Shown here in pieces: positions 14,401 through 25,000 of a stretch of 64,000 bases of DNA. The stretch comes from Pleodorina starrii (Eukaryota > Chlorophyta > Chlorophyceae > Chlamydomonadales > Volvocaceae). Positions within the stretch are counted from its first letter, which is position 1. Each line of letters begins with the position of its first letter. Position numbers and translations under genes: made by a program. The DNA lies in NCBI GenBank assembly GCA_030267565.1, contig BRXU01000001.1, forward strand, positions 9,589,001-9,653,000. The letters are read 5' to 3'. Under the pieces are notes generated by a model that was given only the letters and a program-made list of their open reading frames with translations, had not been told where the DNA came from and ran no database searches.

Positions 14401-15331
14401 CATCACAGCAGCAGCAACAGCAAAAGCAGCAACAGCAACAACGATAGGAACATAGGATATGCTGACAACGAGGGAGGACTGTTTGAGCGCAGCGCGCCGC
14501 TACTGGCACTGGTCGCAGCCAAGGGCGTCTCAGGCGGCCCCAGGCAGCCCCAGGCAGCACCAGGCGGCCTCAGGCGCCACCAGGCGGCCCCAGGACGTCC
14601 CCGGTTCGATGTCTTTGAGCGACACTTACGCGACTTGAACACCACATTGCTGATCAAGTTGTGGGGCGTGCCGGGCACGTCCAGCTCCTCCTTATGGGTG
14701 ACCGCGGCGGCGGCGGCGGCGCCGGGGCTGCCGGCCAGCGGGTCGCTGAAGATGTCCAGCCCCGGCGCCTGGTACTGCATGTTGTGGCGGTAACGCACGA
14801 AGAAGACGTCGCTGTGGATGAGGGTGATGTAGGGGGCGAGGTGGACCTGCGATGTCGGGCGGAATTTGGGTCGGGGCAGGCGCAGGCGCAAGGGGGGGGG
14901 GTTGGGGTGAGGGCGGGAGGGGAGGAAGGGGCGGGGGGCGCGTTTTCCAAGGCGCGAGGCGCAAGGGGCGAGGGGAGCGTCTAAGGCCGACCCACTTTGC
15001 CGGAGACGTATGCGTAGTCCAGCACCCACGGCCGGGGCGGCCCGGCGCTGCCGCGGATGGTGAGATTTCGGGTGAGGAGGTACGGTAGGCCGGTGAGGTT
15101 GGCGAGGCTCTGCCAGTCGGTTTCTGAGACGCAGATGTCGTTGATGGTCGTGATGATGTCGATGGAGGAGTTGGCGACCGCGTGAACCAGCTCCATGCCC
15201 GTCCTGACTTGGACCTCCAGGATGGAAGCCGTTTCTACCTCCCGAAAAGCTAATCCCAGACACAGCAGAATTACCGCTAACTGGGAGAGCAGGCTGAGAC
15301 GCAGGCTGTGTGATTTAGTACTTGCGGACAT
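6230..15331 (-). CDS. Transmembrane receptor-like protein kinase (TKL-type kinase domain), with in-frame TAA
   Basis: Minus-strand exons: 14996-15331, 14630-14846, 13810-14337, 12576-13361, 11257-11814, 10606-10991, 9990-10121, 9487-9552, 8927-8986, 6557-6802, 6230-6283; total 1123 codons including stop, every junction in phase. Residues about 10-35 form a signal peptide. A Cys- and Asn-X-Ser/Thr-containing ectodomain runs to about 345. A TM helix (about 349-375) is assembled across a splice junction and followed by ARHRRRR. A Pro/Gly/Gln-rich juxtamembrane region comes next, then the kinase: GRGGQG loop (about 766), VAVK lysine (about 786), EVEVL glutamate, HRDLKPQN (958), DFG (982), LPPE, DMYGWA and CWEHDPRRR. 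All catalytic residues are present. An Ala/Gly/Lys-rich insertion follows the hinge. Codon 704 is TAA, so the kinase domain is made only if this is spliced out, read through or an error. The ligand is unknown. Confidence 0.87.
7234..7268 (+). repeat. Dispersed ~40-bp repeat, copy A
   Basis: Variant of the core TTATCCACGTATAGGCCGGA followed by a GTGAACGG-like end. Mid-intron in the kinase gene. Confidence 0.75.
7539..7653. repeat. Long intronic hairpin (54-nt arms, 7-nt loop)
   Basis: Arms 7539-7592 and 7600-7653 are reverse complements with four mismatches, separated by CATTACA. A smaller perfect 12-bp inverted repeat (7507-7518 and 7526-7537), with the same 7-nt loop, lies immediately upstream. 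A 10-bp stem (7537-7560) is nested in the left arm. It is located in the 2.1-kb kinase intron 6803-8926. It could be a MITE-like element or a small-RNA precursor. Confidence 0.85.
7770..8200. other. AT-rich insertion-like segment inside the kinase intron
   Basis: Markedly AT-richer than the surrounding introns. It has three degenerate copies of a CGCATGAAAACGCGAC-like unit (about 7850-7920) and repeats of ATTCGTATTCGAA (about 7965-8020). No ORF with recognisable features and no clear terminal repeats or target duplication were found. Probably a mobile-element remnant. Confidence 0.45.
8656..8701 (+). repeat. (TCAC)n microsatellite
   Basis: About eleven perfect TCAC units in the kinase intron, next to CA-rich tracts. 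Confidence 0.9.
9451..9473 (-). repeat. Dispersed repeat, copy B (donor side)
   Basis: Half-length copy. On the kinase strand its GGGGTTATCC end begins about 13 nt after the donor of exon 9487-9552. Confidence 0.8.
9831..9894 (+). repeat. (GGCCCT)n array
   Basis: About ten 6-bp units in a kinase intron. Confidence 0.9.
10166..10189 (+). repeat. Interstitial telomere-type repeat (TTTTAGGG)3
   Basis: Three exact tandem copies of the chlamydomonadalean telomere unit, inside the kinase intron 10122-10605 about 45 nt from the acceptor. A GGTTATCCA remnant of the dispersed repeat directly follows. Confidence 0.9.
10528..10563 (-). repeat. Dispersed repeat, copy C (donor side)
   Basis: Nearly full-length copy. 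On the kinase strand it begins about 42 nt after the donor of exon 10606-10991, with the GTTATCC end toward the donor. Confidence 0.8.
11570..11572 (-). other. In-frame TAA in the kinase gene
   Basis: In exon 11257-11814 the minus frame reads Gln codons, then TAA, then CAA CAG CCT ATG and more Gln codons. The frame is coding-like on both sides: PFDPRRLVTRATPLLPEL before, LGRGGQGRVVAGVFRGQP after. Options are a true nonsense allele, an assembly error (CAA to TAA), or a small intron from the GTAACA at 11573. One in-phase acceptor for such an intron is the CAAG just before the RR codons near 11434. Confidence 0.75.
12089..12127 (+). repeat. Dispersed repeat, copy D
   Basis: Full-length copy in kinase intron 11815-12575, about 270 nt from the acceptor, C-rich orientation relative to the kinase transcript. 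Confidence 0.85.
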
Positions 15332-15714
15332 GGTTGTGCGACGCGACGACAGGTAACCAGAGCGCCTGCAAATGACTGAGCGCAGGTTTTCCCCCTATGA
15401 CCTGCTACTCTCAGCCGACCGGCACACAGTAGGAGAGCGGCAGCACTTCGTTAATTACTAAAAGTCAATACGGGGCCAAGCAAAGAATCGTATGCTGGAG
15501 CAAGCTGTAGACGCGCATTATGGACAGAACTAGTGCTCCGAAGGGGATTTCATGATGACCACCGTCAAGGCGCGAAGTTGAGTCATTGCGGTAACATACG
15601 GAGTTTACCGTTGTGGTCGGACTGCGAATCTCACAGGGTTGGTTCGTTGTACGTCCAGCCCAGACGGACCAACCGCCACTCCGCCAGGTTCTACGTTCCA
15701 GACTTCCACAGGCA
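15332..15714. promoter_or_regulatory. Divergent upstream region between the kinase and the plus-strand ORF
   Basis: About 380 bp between the kinase ATG (15331, minus) and the ATG at 15715 (plus). GC is lower than in the flanking introns and there are no long homopolymers, as expected for promoter/5' UTR. No clear TATA element or operator could be identified. Confidence 0.4.
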
Positions 15715-15891
15715 ATGGCTCGCATAGCTTACGGTTATAGCTCGATGCGGTCCAGTGTGCCCAAGCTGACCACTCTCAAGTTGTTCGGCAACGAAGGATA
15801 CCTTGCCTCCGGGACCATAACTGTAGGCGTTTTGTCAGCATACATCCTTGCGCACTATGAGTTTGTTTATCGAGATTTGATGCTGCACTAA
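15715..15891 (+). CDS. Small single-TM protein, 58 residues, unrecognised
   Basis: ATG GCT start with purine at -3 and G at +4, and a continuous frame to TAA. The protein begins MARIAYGYSSMRSS, continues through KLFGNEGYLASG and a hydrophobic segment TITVGVLSAYILAHYEF (about residues 35-51), and ends VYRDLMLH. The layout of basic N-terminus, one TM and short polar tail resembles accessory subunits of mitochondrial membrane complexes, but I cannot name the family. It ends only 134 nt before the VPS54 ATG and no TGTAA signal lies between. It may therefore be the first cistron of a dicistronic mRNA, a 5'-UTR ORF, or a chance frame. Confidence 0.4.
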   Translation: MARIAYGYSSMRSSVPKLTTLKLFGNEGYLASGTITVGVLSAYILAHYEFVYRDLMLH

Positions 15892-16025
15892 TCGACGATG
15901 ACTGTTCTGATATATGACCCCGTCGATCTGCCTGCTACCCTTGTCAACAGCAAGCCGGAGTAGTAATGCTACAAAGATATGATATCCTTCACAATTTCAG
16001 CCTGATACACCAGCTGGCATAGATA

Positions 16026-19000
16026 ATGTCGCAGGAGCAACAGCCTTTCAGTAATGGGCCACCACGGCAGTTCCAGCAGGAACCTGGCCCGCTGTCTCAG
16101 CCCACGACAAGGCTCCAAAATCCTTCTGCGGGCCTCAGCAGCCACGGAGCGTCTCGGAAGCGTCTCACAGCGGCCAATTTCGACCGTTCAGCTTACACAG
16201 CGGGCCAGACCCTCGTCACGGTGGTCAACGATCCCAGGGCAGATGCGGCGAAAAGCTGGGGCGCCTGGCTGGGCTTCCGAGTGCCGGACGTCACTTGGCA
16301 GGAGCCTCCGCCCCCGATCGACACGATGCGCTACCCGCCGGTCACACGGCGCGACCTGGCCAAATACCTGGCGCTGCTCTCCGATGGCTGCTACGAGCAA
16401 TTTCAAGCAGCCCGCCAGAGCCTGGCCCTGAGCGGCATCTCGCAGCAGCTGATGACGCTGGGGGCCGACGCAGGCGACCTGGACGACGAGGACGACTTGT
16501 ACGGCGCACCATACGAACAATCGTACGGCGGCACAGAGGCTCCTGCCACCGCGCCCGGGGATGCCGACCACGTCGCGGATGGCGCAGGGCCCCACCCCTG
16601 GAGCAGCGGCAGTGGCGCGGGTGGGTGCCGAGGGGTGGGCCGAGGGCTGGCAGGAGCGCAGTTCGCAAGCGGGTGACACGGGGACGGGCAGAGGGTGGAG
16701 GGTGATACGTGTTTTCAAAACCTCAGGCCCAGGAAAAGTCAGGAAAAGCTGTTCTTCCCGCCGATGCAGGCGTAGCCGCTGGTAACTCTCCTGGTTATGC
16801 TGTGTTGCGCTGTGCTGCGCTGCGCTGTGCTGCGCTGCGCATCTGGGGCACTCCCTGGCGGGGCCGTTCCCGGTAGAGCCCCTGGCGGAGGCGACCCTGG
16901 CCGATGGGGAGGGGGCTTGTGAGACCTGCAACGCGAAAGAACTGATACTGATCCGCAGCAGTAGCCAGCCCAACCAGGCACAACAGAGCAGACCCTGATG
17001 GCTGGTGGGGTGGGGGGCCATGCGCCGCACCGCAGCTCCGGGTGGGGGGGGCCATGCGCCGCACCGCAGCTCCGGGTGGGGGGGGGGGCCATGCGCCGCA
17101 CCGCAGCTCCGGGTGGGGGGGGGGCCATGCGCCGCACCGCAGCTCCGGGTGGGGGGGGGGCGCCATGCGCCGCACCGCAGCTCCGGGTGGGGGGGGGGCC
17201 ATGCGCCGCACCGCAGCTCCGGGTGGGGGGGGGGGGACATGGGCCCAGGGCGGCGGCTCGGGCATGGGGCCGGCCGCCGTGGTGGCAGACGGGGATGGGT
17301 GTGTTTGTGTGTTGGTTTGTGTATGTATATGTGTATGTGTGGGGAGGGGAATGGGGGTGAAAAAGGGGAACCGCAGCGAGTCGAGGCGACTGTGAGTGTG
17401 TGCGTGTGCTGTGTGTGCGAGCGAGGAGGTGGTGGTGGTGGTGGGGTGTTCGATGCGCGTGGCTGGCCCGGCCCGACGCGGCGGAGAGCGGCATGCGGCA
17501 CGCGGCAGGAGCACGCCCTGGCCCGTTGCCCTTTCCTGCCCCCTCGCCGATCTGGGTCGGCGTTGGGGCGGAGGCAGGGGCAGGCGGGTGCGCCGGCGGC
17601 GGCGAGAGCCGCTGTGGCCCCCCTCTCAACCCCCTGCCCGCCCGCGCCAGGGACAGCCTCTCCCTCGTCGCTCTCCCCAGCCACTGCCGAAGGGGGTAAC
17701 GCCTACGAGCGGCTCCTGGCTGGCCCCCCCCCCCCACACACACACGCAGTTCCGGGGTGGTTGCCCTCGTCGAGTACCGTATGGGAATTGGGAAAGGGGG
17801 GGTCTTACCCCGGGTAGGCGGGGGAGCCTATCCGGGGATCTGTCCAACAGGCGGCGGGGGGGTGGGGTGGCTGGGGGGGGGCCAGCCCCCGGCGGACTGC
17901 ACGCTTCCCAACACACGGCTCAGCAGCCGCAGTTGCTGCTGCTGCGGCGGCGGCAGTTGCAGCAGCAGCAGCAGGGGCGTCAGCAGTAACTGACGCTGCT
18001 GCTGCTGCTGCTGCTGCCACTCCCTACTGCAGCTGCTCCGGCCAGCGGTGGCGGCGGTGGCGGCGGCGACGCTGCGGCGGCGTGCAATGCGTCCGTGTGT
18101 GATGTTACGGGGCCTCACCATGCGCCTTGCCCGCCGGCCCGACGGCGGTGGTGCCTGCCGGCCGCACGTTGTGTGGCGGCTGGTCCCCGGAGGACGCCAC
18201 CACCGTGGCGGTCCGGCCGGTCGGTCGTGTGGTCAGGCGGGGGTCGGTGTGGGAGGAGGACGCCGCCGCTTGCTGCTGCCCGGCTGTTGCTGCCGCTGCT
18301 GCCGCACTGGCTGCTGCCGCCGTCACTCGCTGCTGCTGCCCGGCTGCACTCGCTGATGACGCTGTGGGTCCCCCTCCGGCGGGGCCTTCTTCCTTTCTGT
18401 CCGTCTGTCCGTCTGTCGGTCTGTCCGTTCGTCTGTCGGTCTGTCCGTTCGTCTGTCGGTCTGTCGGGTTTAGGGTTTCGGCGGGGGCGCTGCCCTGCCC
18501 GGCCCGGCCCGGCCCGGCAGCGGGCCGCACGCCCCCTCTCCGGCACCGCATGCCGACCGCGTCGCGGCCCTGCTCCGCTCCGGCAGCGGCAGCGGCGCCT
18601 TGTGGGGCCTTGTGGGGCGTTGGGGTTTCTCGCACGCCGCGGTACTGCGCTTCTATTTACCCCCCTTCCCCTCCTTCCCCCCCTCACTTGCCTTCCCCTT
18701 CCCTTCCCTCGGCTCCCACCCACCCACCCACCCACCCACCTACCCACCCACCGGCTGGCCCCCAGGTGGCCTCGGGGAGTCCGGAGCAGCGTCCGCGTCG
18801 GCATCCGGGACAGCCCCTCACCGCCCCGCACCCCCGCGGCTGAAGCAGGGGGACGGCCTGGTCACGGCGCTGCAGGTGGGGGGCATTGGGAGGGTGGTAA
18901 CAGAAAACGGCCCGGGACGAGGGAACGCAACGCAGTTACCTGGGATATTACCTGATATCGCCAGCAGGGGTGGGGGAGGGTGGGGCTCTGGGGGGGCCGG

Positions 19001-22000
19001 GGCGCTGCACTACGTCGGGGTGAGGCGGGTTGCGGTTCCAGGTTCCAGCCGCTCTGCTCTGGTCTGCCCTGCCGGGGCGAGGGAGAGGGAGGGGGAGAGG
19101 GGTCCAGGGAGAGGGGTCCAGGGAGAGGGGTTCAGGGAGCGGCAGCGGCCGCTGACTGGCTAGGGCGCGGGGACGAATCCCCCACGCTCCGCAAAACCAA
19201 CCCCCCCCCCCCCCCGCGCCTGGCGGCACCAGCAGCACCAGCAGCAGCAGCGGCGACAGCAGCAACAGCACCAGCACCAACAGCACCGCTACCAGGAACA
19301 CCAGCAGCAGCACACGTCAGCACACGTCAGCACACGTCAGCACACGTCATCAGCACACGTCATCAGCACACGTCAGCACACGTCATCAGCACACGTCATC
19401 AGCACACGTCATCAGCACACGTCATCAGCACACGCCATCAGCACACGTCATCAGCACACGTCATCAGCACACGTCATCAGCACACGTCAGCAGCTCACGT
19501 CATCAGCACACGTCAGCAGCACACGTCATCAGGACACGTCATCAGCACACGTCATCAGCACACGTCATCAGCACACGTCATCAGCACACGTCATCAGCAC
19601 CGTGATGATGGCCCCCTCCTTGTTTCATTCTTGCAATTCACTCTTCAAACCCCTCCCGGCCTCACACCGTTGCCACACCCCGTCGCTGGCGGGACTCCCT
19701 GCCCTTCCCCTGCCCTGTCCTTCGCTTTATTTCTTACTCTCCCTTCCCCTCCCCTCCCTCTACCCTTCCCTCTACCCCTCCCTCTACCCCTCCCTCTACC
19801 CCTCCCTCTACCCCTCCCTCTACCCTCCCCTCTACCCCTCCCTCTACCCCTCCCTCTACCCCTCCCCTCTACCCTTCCCTCTACCCTTCCCTCTACCCCT
19901 TCCCTCTACCCCTCCCTCTACCCCTCCCTCTACCCCGCCCCACGTCCCGTCCCTATTCCCTTCCCTCTACCCCTTCCCTCTACCCCTCCCTCTACCCTTC
20001 CCTCTACCCTCCCCTCTACCCCTCCCCTCCACCCTCCCCTCCACCCTCCCCTCTACCCTCCCCTCTACCCTCCCCTTGCCTCCCCTGCAGGTTGTTCCGC
20101 CGCTGTTCTTCAACGAGGACTTTTCGTTGAGCAGGTGGGGCGCCGCGCAGCGCAGCGGGAGGGAGGAAGGGAGGGGGGGGAAGGGGGAAGCGAGGGGGTT
20201 GGGGGGTGTGTGGCGGGCGGCCCCTGGGTGTGTGAACTGCGACAGCTGCTGCCACCGCCGCCACGGCTTGCCACCGCCGCCGCCGCCTGTCGGGCGGCCT
20301 TGCGGTGTCCCCTCGGGTGGTTCTTGCCGGCAGGATCGTGTGCCTGGGGCCGTCGGCAGTGCTGTTACTTGGGGCCTGGGGCTGAGAGAGCGCACGAGCT
20401 TCACCTTGCTTGGCCCCCCGGTGCCCCCGGTGCCCCCCCCCCGCCCCCGTCGGACCGCCCACATGACAACCCCGAGTCGCTGACCTCCCCCCCGTCTCCA
20501 CCCGGCCAGCTCAAACCCCTCCACCCGCCAACCCCCACCCCCACCCCCGTTAAGAGTTGGGTCGGCGGCTCTGCCGCCTCCCGCCCGCAACCTCCCACTT
20601 GCCGGTGTGGGGGTCGGCGACTACCGGCTGCACTGCACTGAACTGCACGGAACTGAACTGCTGTGCGCTGTGCGCTGCGCTGTTCACCCCGCTAAGGAGT
20701 AAGGACATCCTTCCCCTCCCCCCCTTCCATACACACACACACTCTCTCGCTCTCAATCCCGCCCCCCTCTTCTCTCCCCTCCCTCCCCCCCCCACTCCCT
20801 GGCCCCCCCCCCCATACACGTGGATAACCCCCTCCCCCCCAATACACACCCGCAGGCCCGACATCTTTGAGGCCATCTGCGGCTGCGAGGACGACAGCGA
20901 GATGTACACCCGCATAGACAAACTGAACGCGGCGCTGGTGGGTGGTTGGGTTTTGGGCGGTTGGGCAGTTGGGCGCTGAGCCGTTAGGACGACGCAAACA
21001 GGAACGCGGCGCTGGCAGGTCGGGTTGGGTCGTTGGTTGTTAGGCGTTGGAGGCCGTTGACGAGTCGGGTGGCCAAGCGGCAACGAGTTGCAAAGGTGGC
21101 GCCTGTCCATTGCAGTTGATTACAGTTGCGTTGGACATGCCGGGTCGGGTCGGGTCGGGTCGGGTCGGGTCGGGTCGGGTCGGGTCGGGTCGGGTCGGGT
21201 CGGGTCGGGTCGGGTCGGGTCGGGTCGGGTCGGGTCGGGTCGAATGGAAGGGCGTGTGCGTTTTCGGAGTGGGGTGAGCGCAGCGGCCGTCCTCCTCAAC
21301 CTTCCGGCCTGTCCGTGGTCCCACCCCCCACCCTCACCCCCCACCCTAACCCTCACCCCATCCCACACCCCACACCCCCCACACACCAGCACCAATGGCA
21401 CATTGCACTCCCAACCCTCCTATCACACGCCCACACACCCCTTCACCCTCACCCTCCCTCTCCCCTCCACCCCCCACCTTCTCGCTCCCCGCCCCCGCCC
21501 CCCAACACACACGTACACACACGTACACACGCACACACATACACCCCCCCCACCCAGGATGTTGTGGAGACGCAGCTGATGCTTGAGATCTCCTCCCGCT
21601 CCCGAGCTATCGTGTCTGCGGGCAACTGCGTGCACGACCTGGCCGCCCGCCTGTCAGCCACCCTGGCGCACATCAAACAACTGAGGGAGAACGTGAGGGG
21701 GGGTTATCCACGTATAGGGTTTATGGTTAGAATCGGGGATTGGGAGGCGGGGAGGGAGGGGGAGGGAGGGGGGAGGGAGAGGGGGAGGAAGGAGGAGAGT
21801 ATGATAGTGCACTAGTATAATAGGGAGAGGGGGGGAGAGGAGGGGAGAGGGGGGGAGGGAGGAGGGGAAGGGGGCGCCACGGGCAGCACACAACTGCGTT
21901 TGCTCTTTGTTGGCGGCGCGTCCGTCCGAACCCCTGTCGCAAACCCCCCGTCGGGCTCCTCTCCTCCCGCTTTTCCAACCTGTACGGCAGGTAAGCGACA

Positions 22001-25000
22001 TGGACGATGTGACGTACTCGGCTGCCGTACGGGTGGCGCGGCTGCAGCGGCGGAGGAACAACCTGAGCGCGGCGGTGGAGCAAATCAAGGTCTGGAGGTT
22101 GGGGGGCGGGGCGAGGGGGGAGCGGGGGCTGGGGCGGGGCGGGGGCGGGGGCGGGGGCGGGCGGAGGGCTGCGGAGGATGCGGCGAAGTGGATGCTGAGT
22201 GAATGCTGGATCAGAAGGTTCCGAGTCTTCGGGGGGGGGCGGGGGGGGGGGCGGGGTGGACCTCGCGTCCCACTCGACCAGGGGCGCATCCACCCTCCGC
22301 CTTCCGTCTGGCCACCCCTGCCAGGATCAACTCGCTGCCTGACATGCGCCCCCCTCCCTGGTCCCCTTCCCCCCTCCCTCCCGCTCTCAATCTTTCCCCC
22401 CGGCCCCCCCCCATCACGGGCTCCGGCCTATACGTGGATAACCCCCCTTCAGGGACTGGAGGAAGTGGCGGCGGCCAAGGCTGTGCTGCCGCTGATGCTC
22501 GAGGCGGGGGACTACGCGGGTGGGTGGGCTGGATGGGCTGGCTGGCTGGGGGGGCAGGGAGAGCTGGGGCGCCGGGTGGGCACTCACGCACCGCCCACCA
22601 CCCACCCAACCACCCACCCCCACACCCCCACAACCCCCACAACCCCCACACCCACACCCACACCCACCCCCAGGTGCTCTGGATCTGTTGGACAATCTGA
22701 GCCACGCCGCCACCGGTCTGTCCTCCTCGGGCGTGGCTGCGTTCCGCGGCCTGGGTCCCCAGCTGTCTGAGAGCCGGGCGGTGGTGGAGTCTCTGCTGCA
22801 GAGCGAGATGCTGGGGGCGGCCATGTACACGGAGGCACACCTGGCGATGGAGAGGGCGGTGGCGGAGGTGGGGTGGGGGGGCCGGAAACACCGGGGGGGG
22901 TTGGAGGGGGGAGGAAGGGGCGGAGGGGGACGGGGAGGATGACTCGACCGCCCACGCAACCCCCATATTCCCCTCCCCACACAATCCCCCCTTTTCCCCT
23001 CCCCCACCACCACCATATTCCCCGCAGTCCGCCCAGGCGCTGGGCCTGACCGCCTCGACCCCCCTCCCGTCACTCCAGGGCACCGCCACCCCCACCTCCA
23101 CCTCCACCTCCCTCTCCCGCGAGTGGTCTTCCGGCCTCCGCTCCGCCTCCTCCGCCTCCTCCCTGCTTGCCGCCGAGCTGGCCGCCTCCCGCGAGCAGCT
23201 GCACGACCGGCTGCTGCCCGTGGTGCTGGGGCTGCACCGCTGCGGCTGCGAGCGACTGGAGGCGGCGCTGCGGCAGTTCGCCGCCAACCGCGCGGCTGAG
23301 GTGAAGGCCATCGTGCGGGAGGCGGTGGAGCGACTGCTGCCGCTGCACCTGCACATGGCGGGGATGGAGGGGAGGGACGCCGCCGCCTCCGGCGGCGCGG
23401 CGGCGCCTGCGGCGCCGCCGGGCGCCTCCGGCGCCCCGGCGGCGGCTGCCGCCGCCGCCACCTCCGGCGGCGGCGGCGGCCTGATGTTGTCTGTCGCCGA
23501 CGGCGGCAGTGCGGGTCTGGGTGGTGGTGGTGGTGGTGATATGTCGCTGGCGGAGAAGTTGGGTGTGTTGCCGCATCAGGGCTTCATGCAGATCCTGATG
23601 GTCATCACCAGGTGGGGGGTGGGGAGGGGGGGGTGGAGGGGGAGGGGGTGGAGGGGGAGGAGGGGGAGGGGGTGGAGGGGGAGGGGGGGGGAGGGGGAGG
23701 GGGAGGGGGAGGGGGAGGGGGAGGGGGAGGGGGAGGGGGAGGGGGAGGGGGAGGGGGAGGGGGAGGGGGAGGGGGAGGGGGAGGGGGAGGGGGAGGGGGA
23801 GGGGGAGGGGGAGGGGGAGGGGGAGGGGGAGGGGGAGGGGGAGGGGGAGGGGGAGGGGGAGGGGGAGGGTTGGAGTGGAGCGCGGGGCGGGTCGCTGCGC
23901 TTCAGGTGTGGGCGGGAAAGGGCACGGAAGCACGTACAGACGTACACACACATACATACACGCACACGGGTTGCTCCCCCCACCACCACCACCCCCTCCC
24001 AACCACACACACACACACATCTACCCACGCACGCCCCCACCCTTGCTCTTTCCCTCTTCCCCTCTCCCCCTCTCCCTTCCCTCCACCAAACACCCTCCAC
24101 CCCCTTCCCACCCCCATAAAGGAGCATATCACTCCCTGACCCCCCACCCCACCCCCCACCCACCCACCCCCCACCCCTCCACCCACCCCCCGCAGTATGG
24201 TGGAGGCCTACCTGGCCCACACGCTGTTGGTGGGCTCGCTGGTGGAGGATGCGCTGCGCAGCGACAGGGGCAGCGGGCGGGGCAGCGGCAGGGCGGCGGC
24301 GGCGGCGGCGGCGGGGGCAGGAGGCAACCCCCACACCGCTGCCGCAGCGGCGGCGGTCCTGGCGGCCCCGCGGCGGGAGGTGCACAGCGCGCTGCAGGCG
24401 GTGGTGGATGTGGCGACGGGGCGGTGGGCGAAGCTCATGGCGGCGCGCAGCGATGTGCACAGGTGGGGGGGGGTGGGAGGGTGGGAGGGGGGCGTGTTGC
24501 GTATGTGAGGCAACGGCGGGGGCGGGAGGTGGGAGGCGGGGGTGGGAGGCGGCCCCGGGAGGGGAGGGGGGCGGGTCGAGCGGGCGACGGGTGCGGGAAA
24601 CGAGCGGGGGCGGGGTTGGTTGCAACGCGCAGTGGCGCGTCCCGGCTGGGAGGGAGGGCCGGCGCGTCCCAAACCCCAGTGAAGCACCACCACACTCCCG
24701 CTCTCCCTCGCCCCCACCTTGACCGTCACCCCCACCTCTTCGTCCTCACCTCTTCGTCCAGCCCCTGAGAGTCCCTCGCTGACTTAGCTCGCTCGCTCGC
24801 TCGCACAACGACTGGATCGCTGCCTCGCTAAATAATTTGCTTGGCCGCCCACACTGGCTGGATGGCTCGCCTGCGGTGGGCCCCCCCTCCCCCGTTTACC
24901 GTACACCGGCTCCGGCCTATTCGTGGATAACACCCCCCCCACCGCCCCCCCCGGTTCCCCCTCTGTGCAGTCGTCTCAAGGTGTACGAGTTCCGCGCACT

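Noticed and set aside
18103..18843. Possible extra VPS54 exon (Ala-rich frame)
   Set aside because: The frame dissolves into CTGTCCGT repeats, has no clear splice sites, and the join 16620 to 18766 already keeps phase.
19307..19601. Regular short repeats resembling a CRISPR array
   Set aside because: Units are contiguous 10-13-bp tandem repeats without unique spacers, inside a eukaryotic intron.
23576..24625. Long minus-strand ORF rich in Ser-Pro repeats opposite VPS54
   Set aside because: It is the translation of the GGGGGA intron array and the antisense of clear VPS54 exons.
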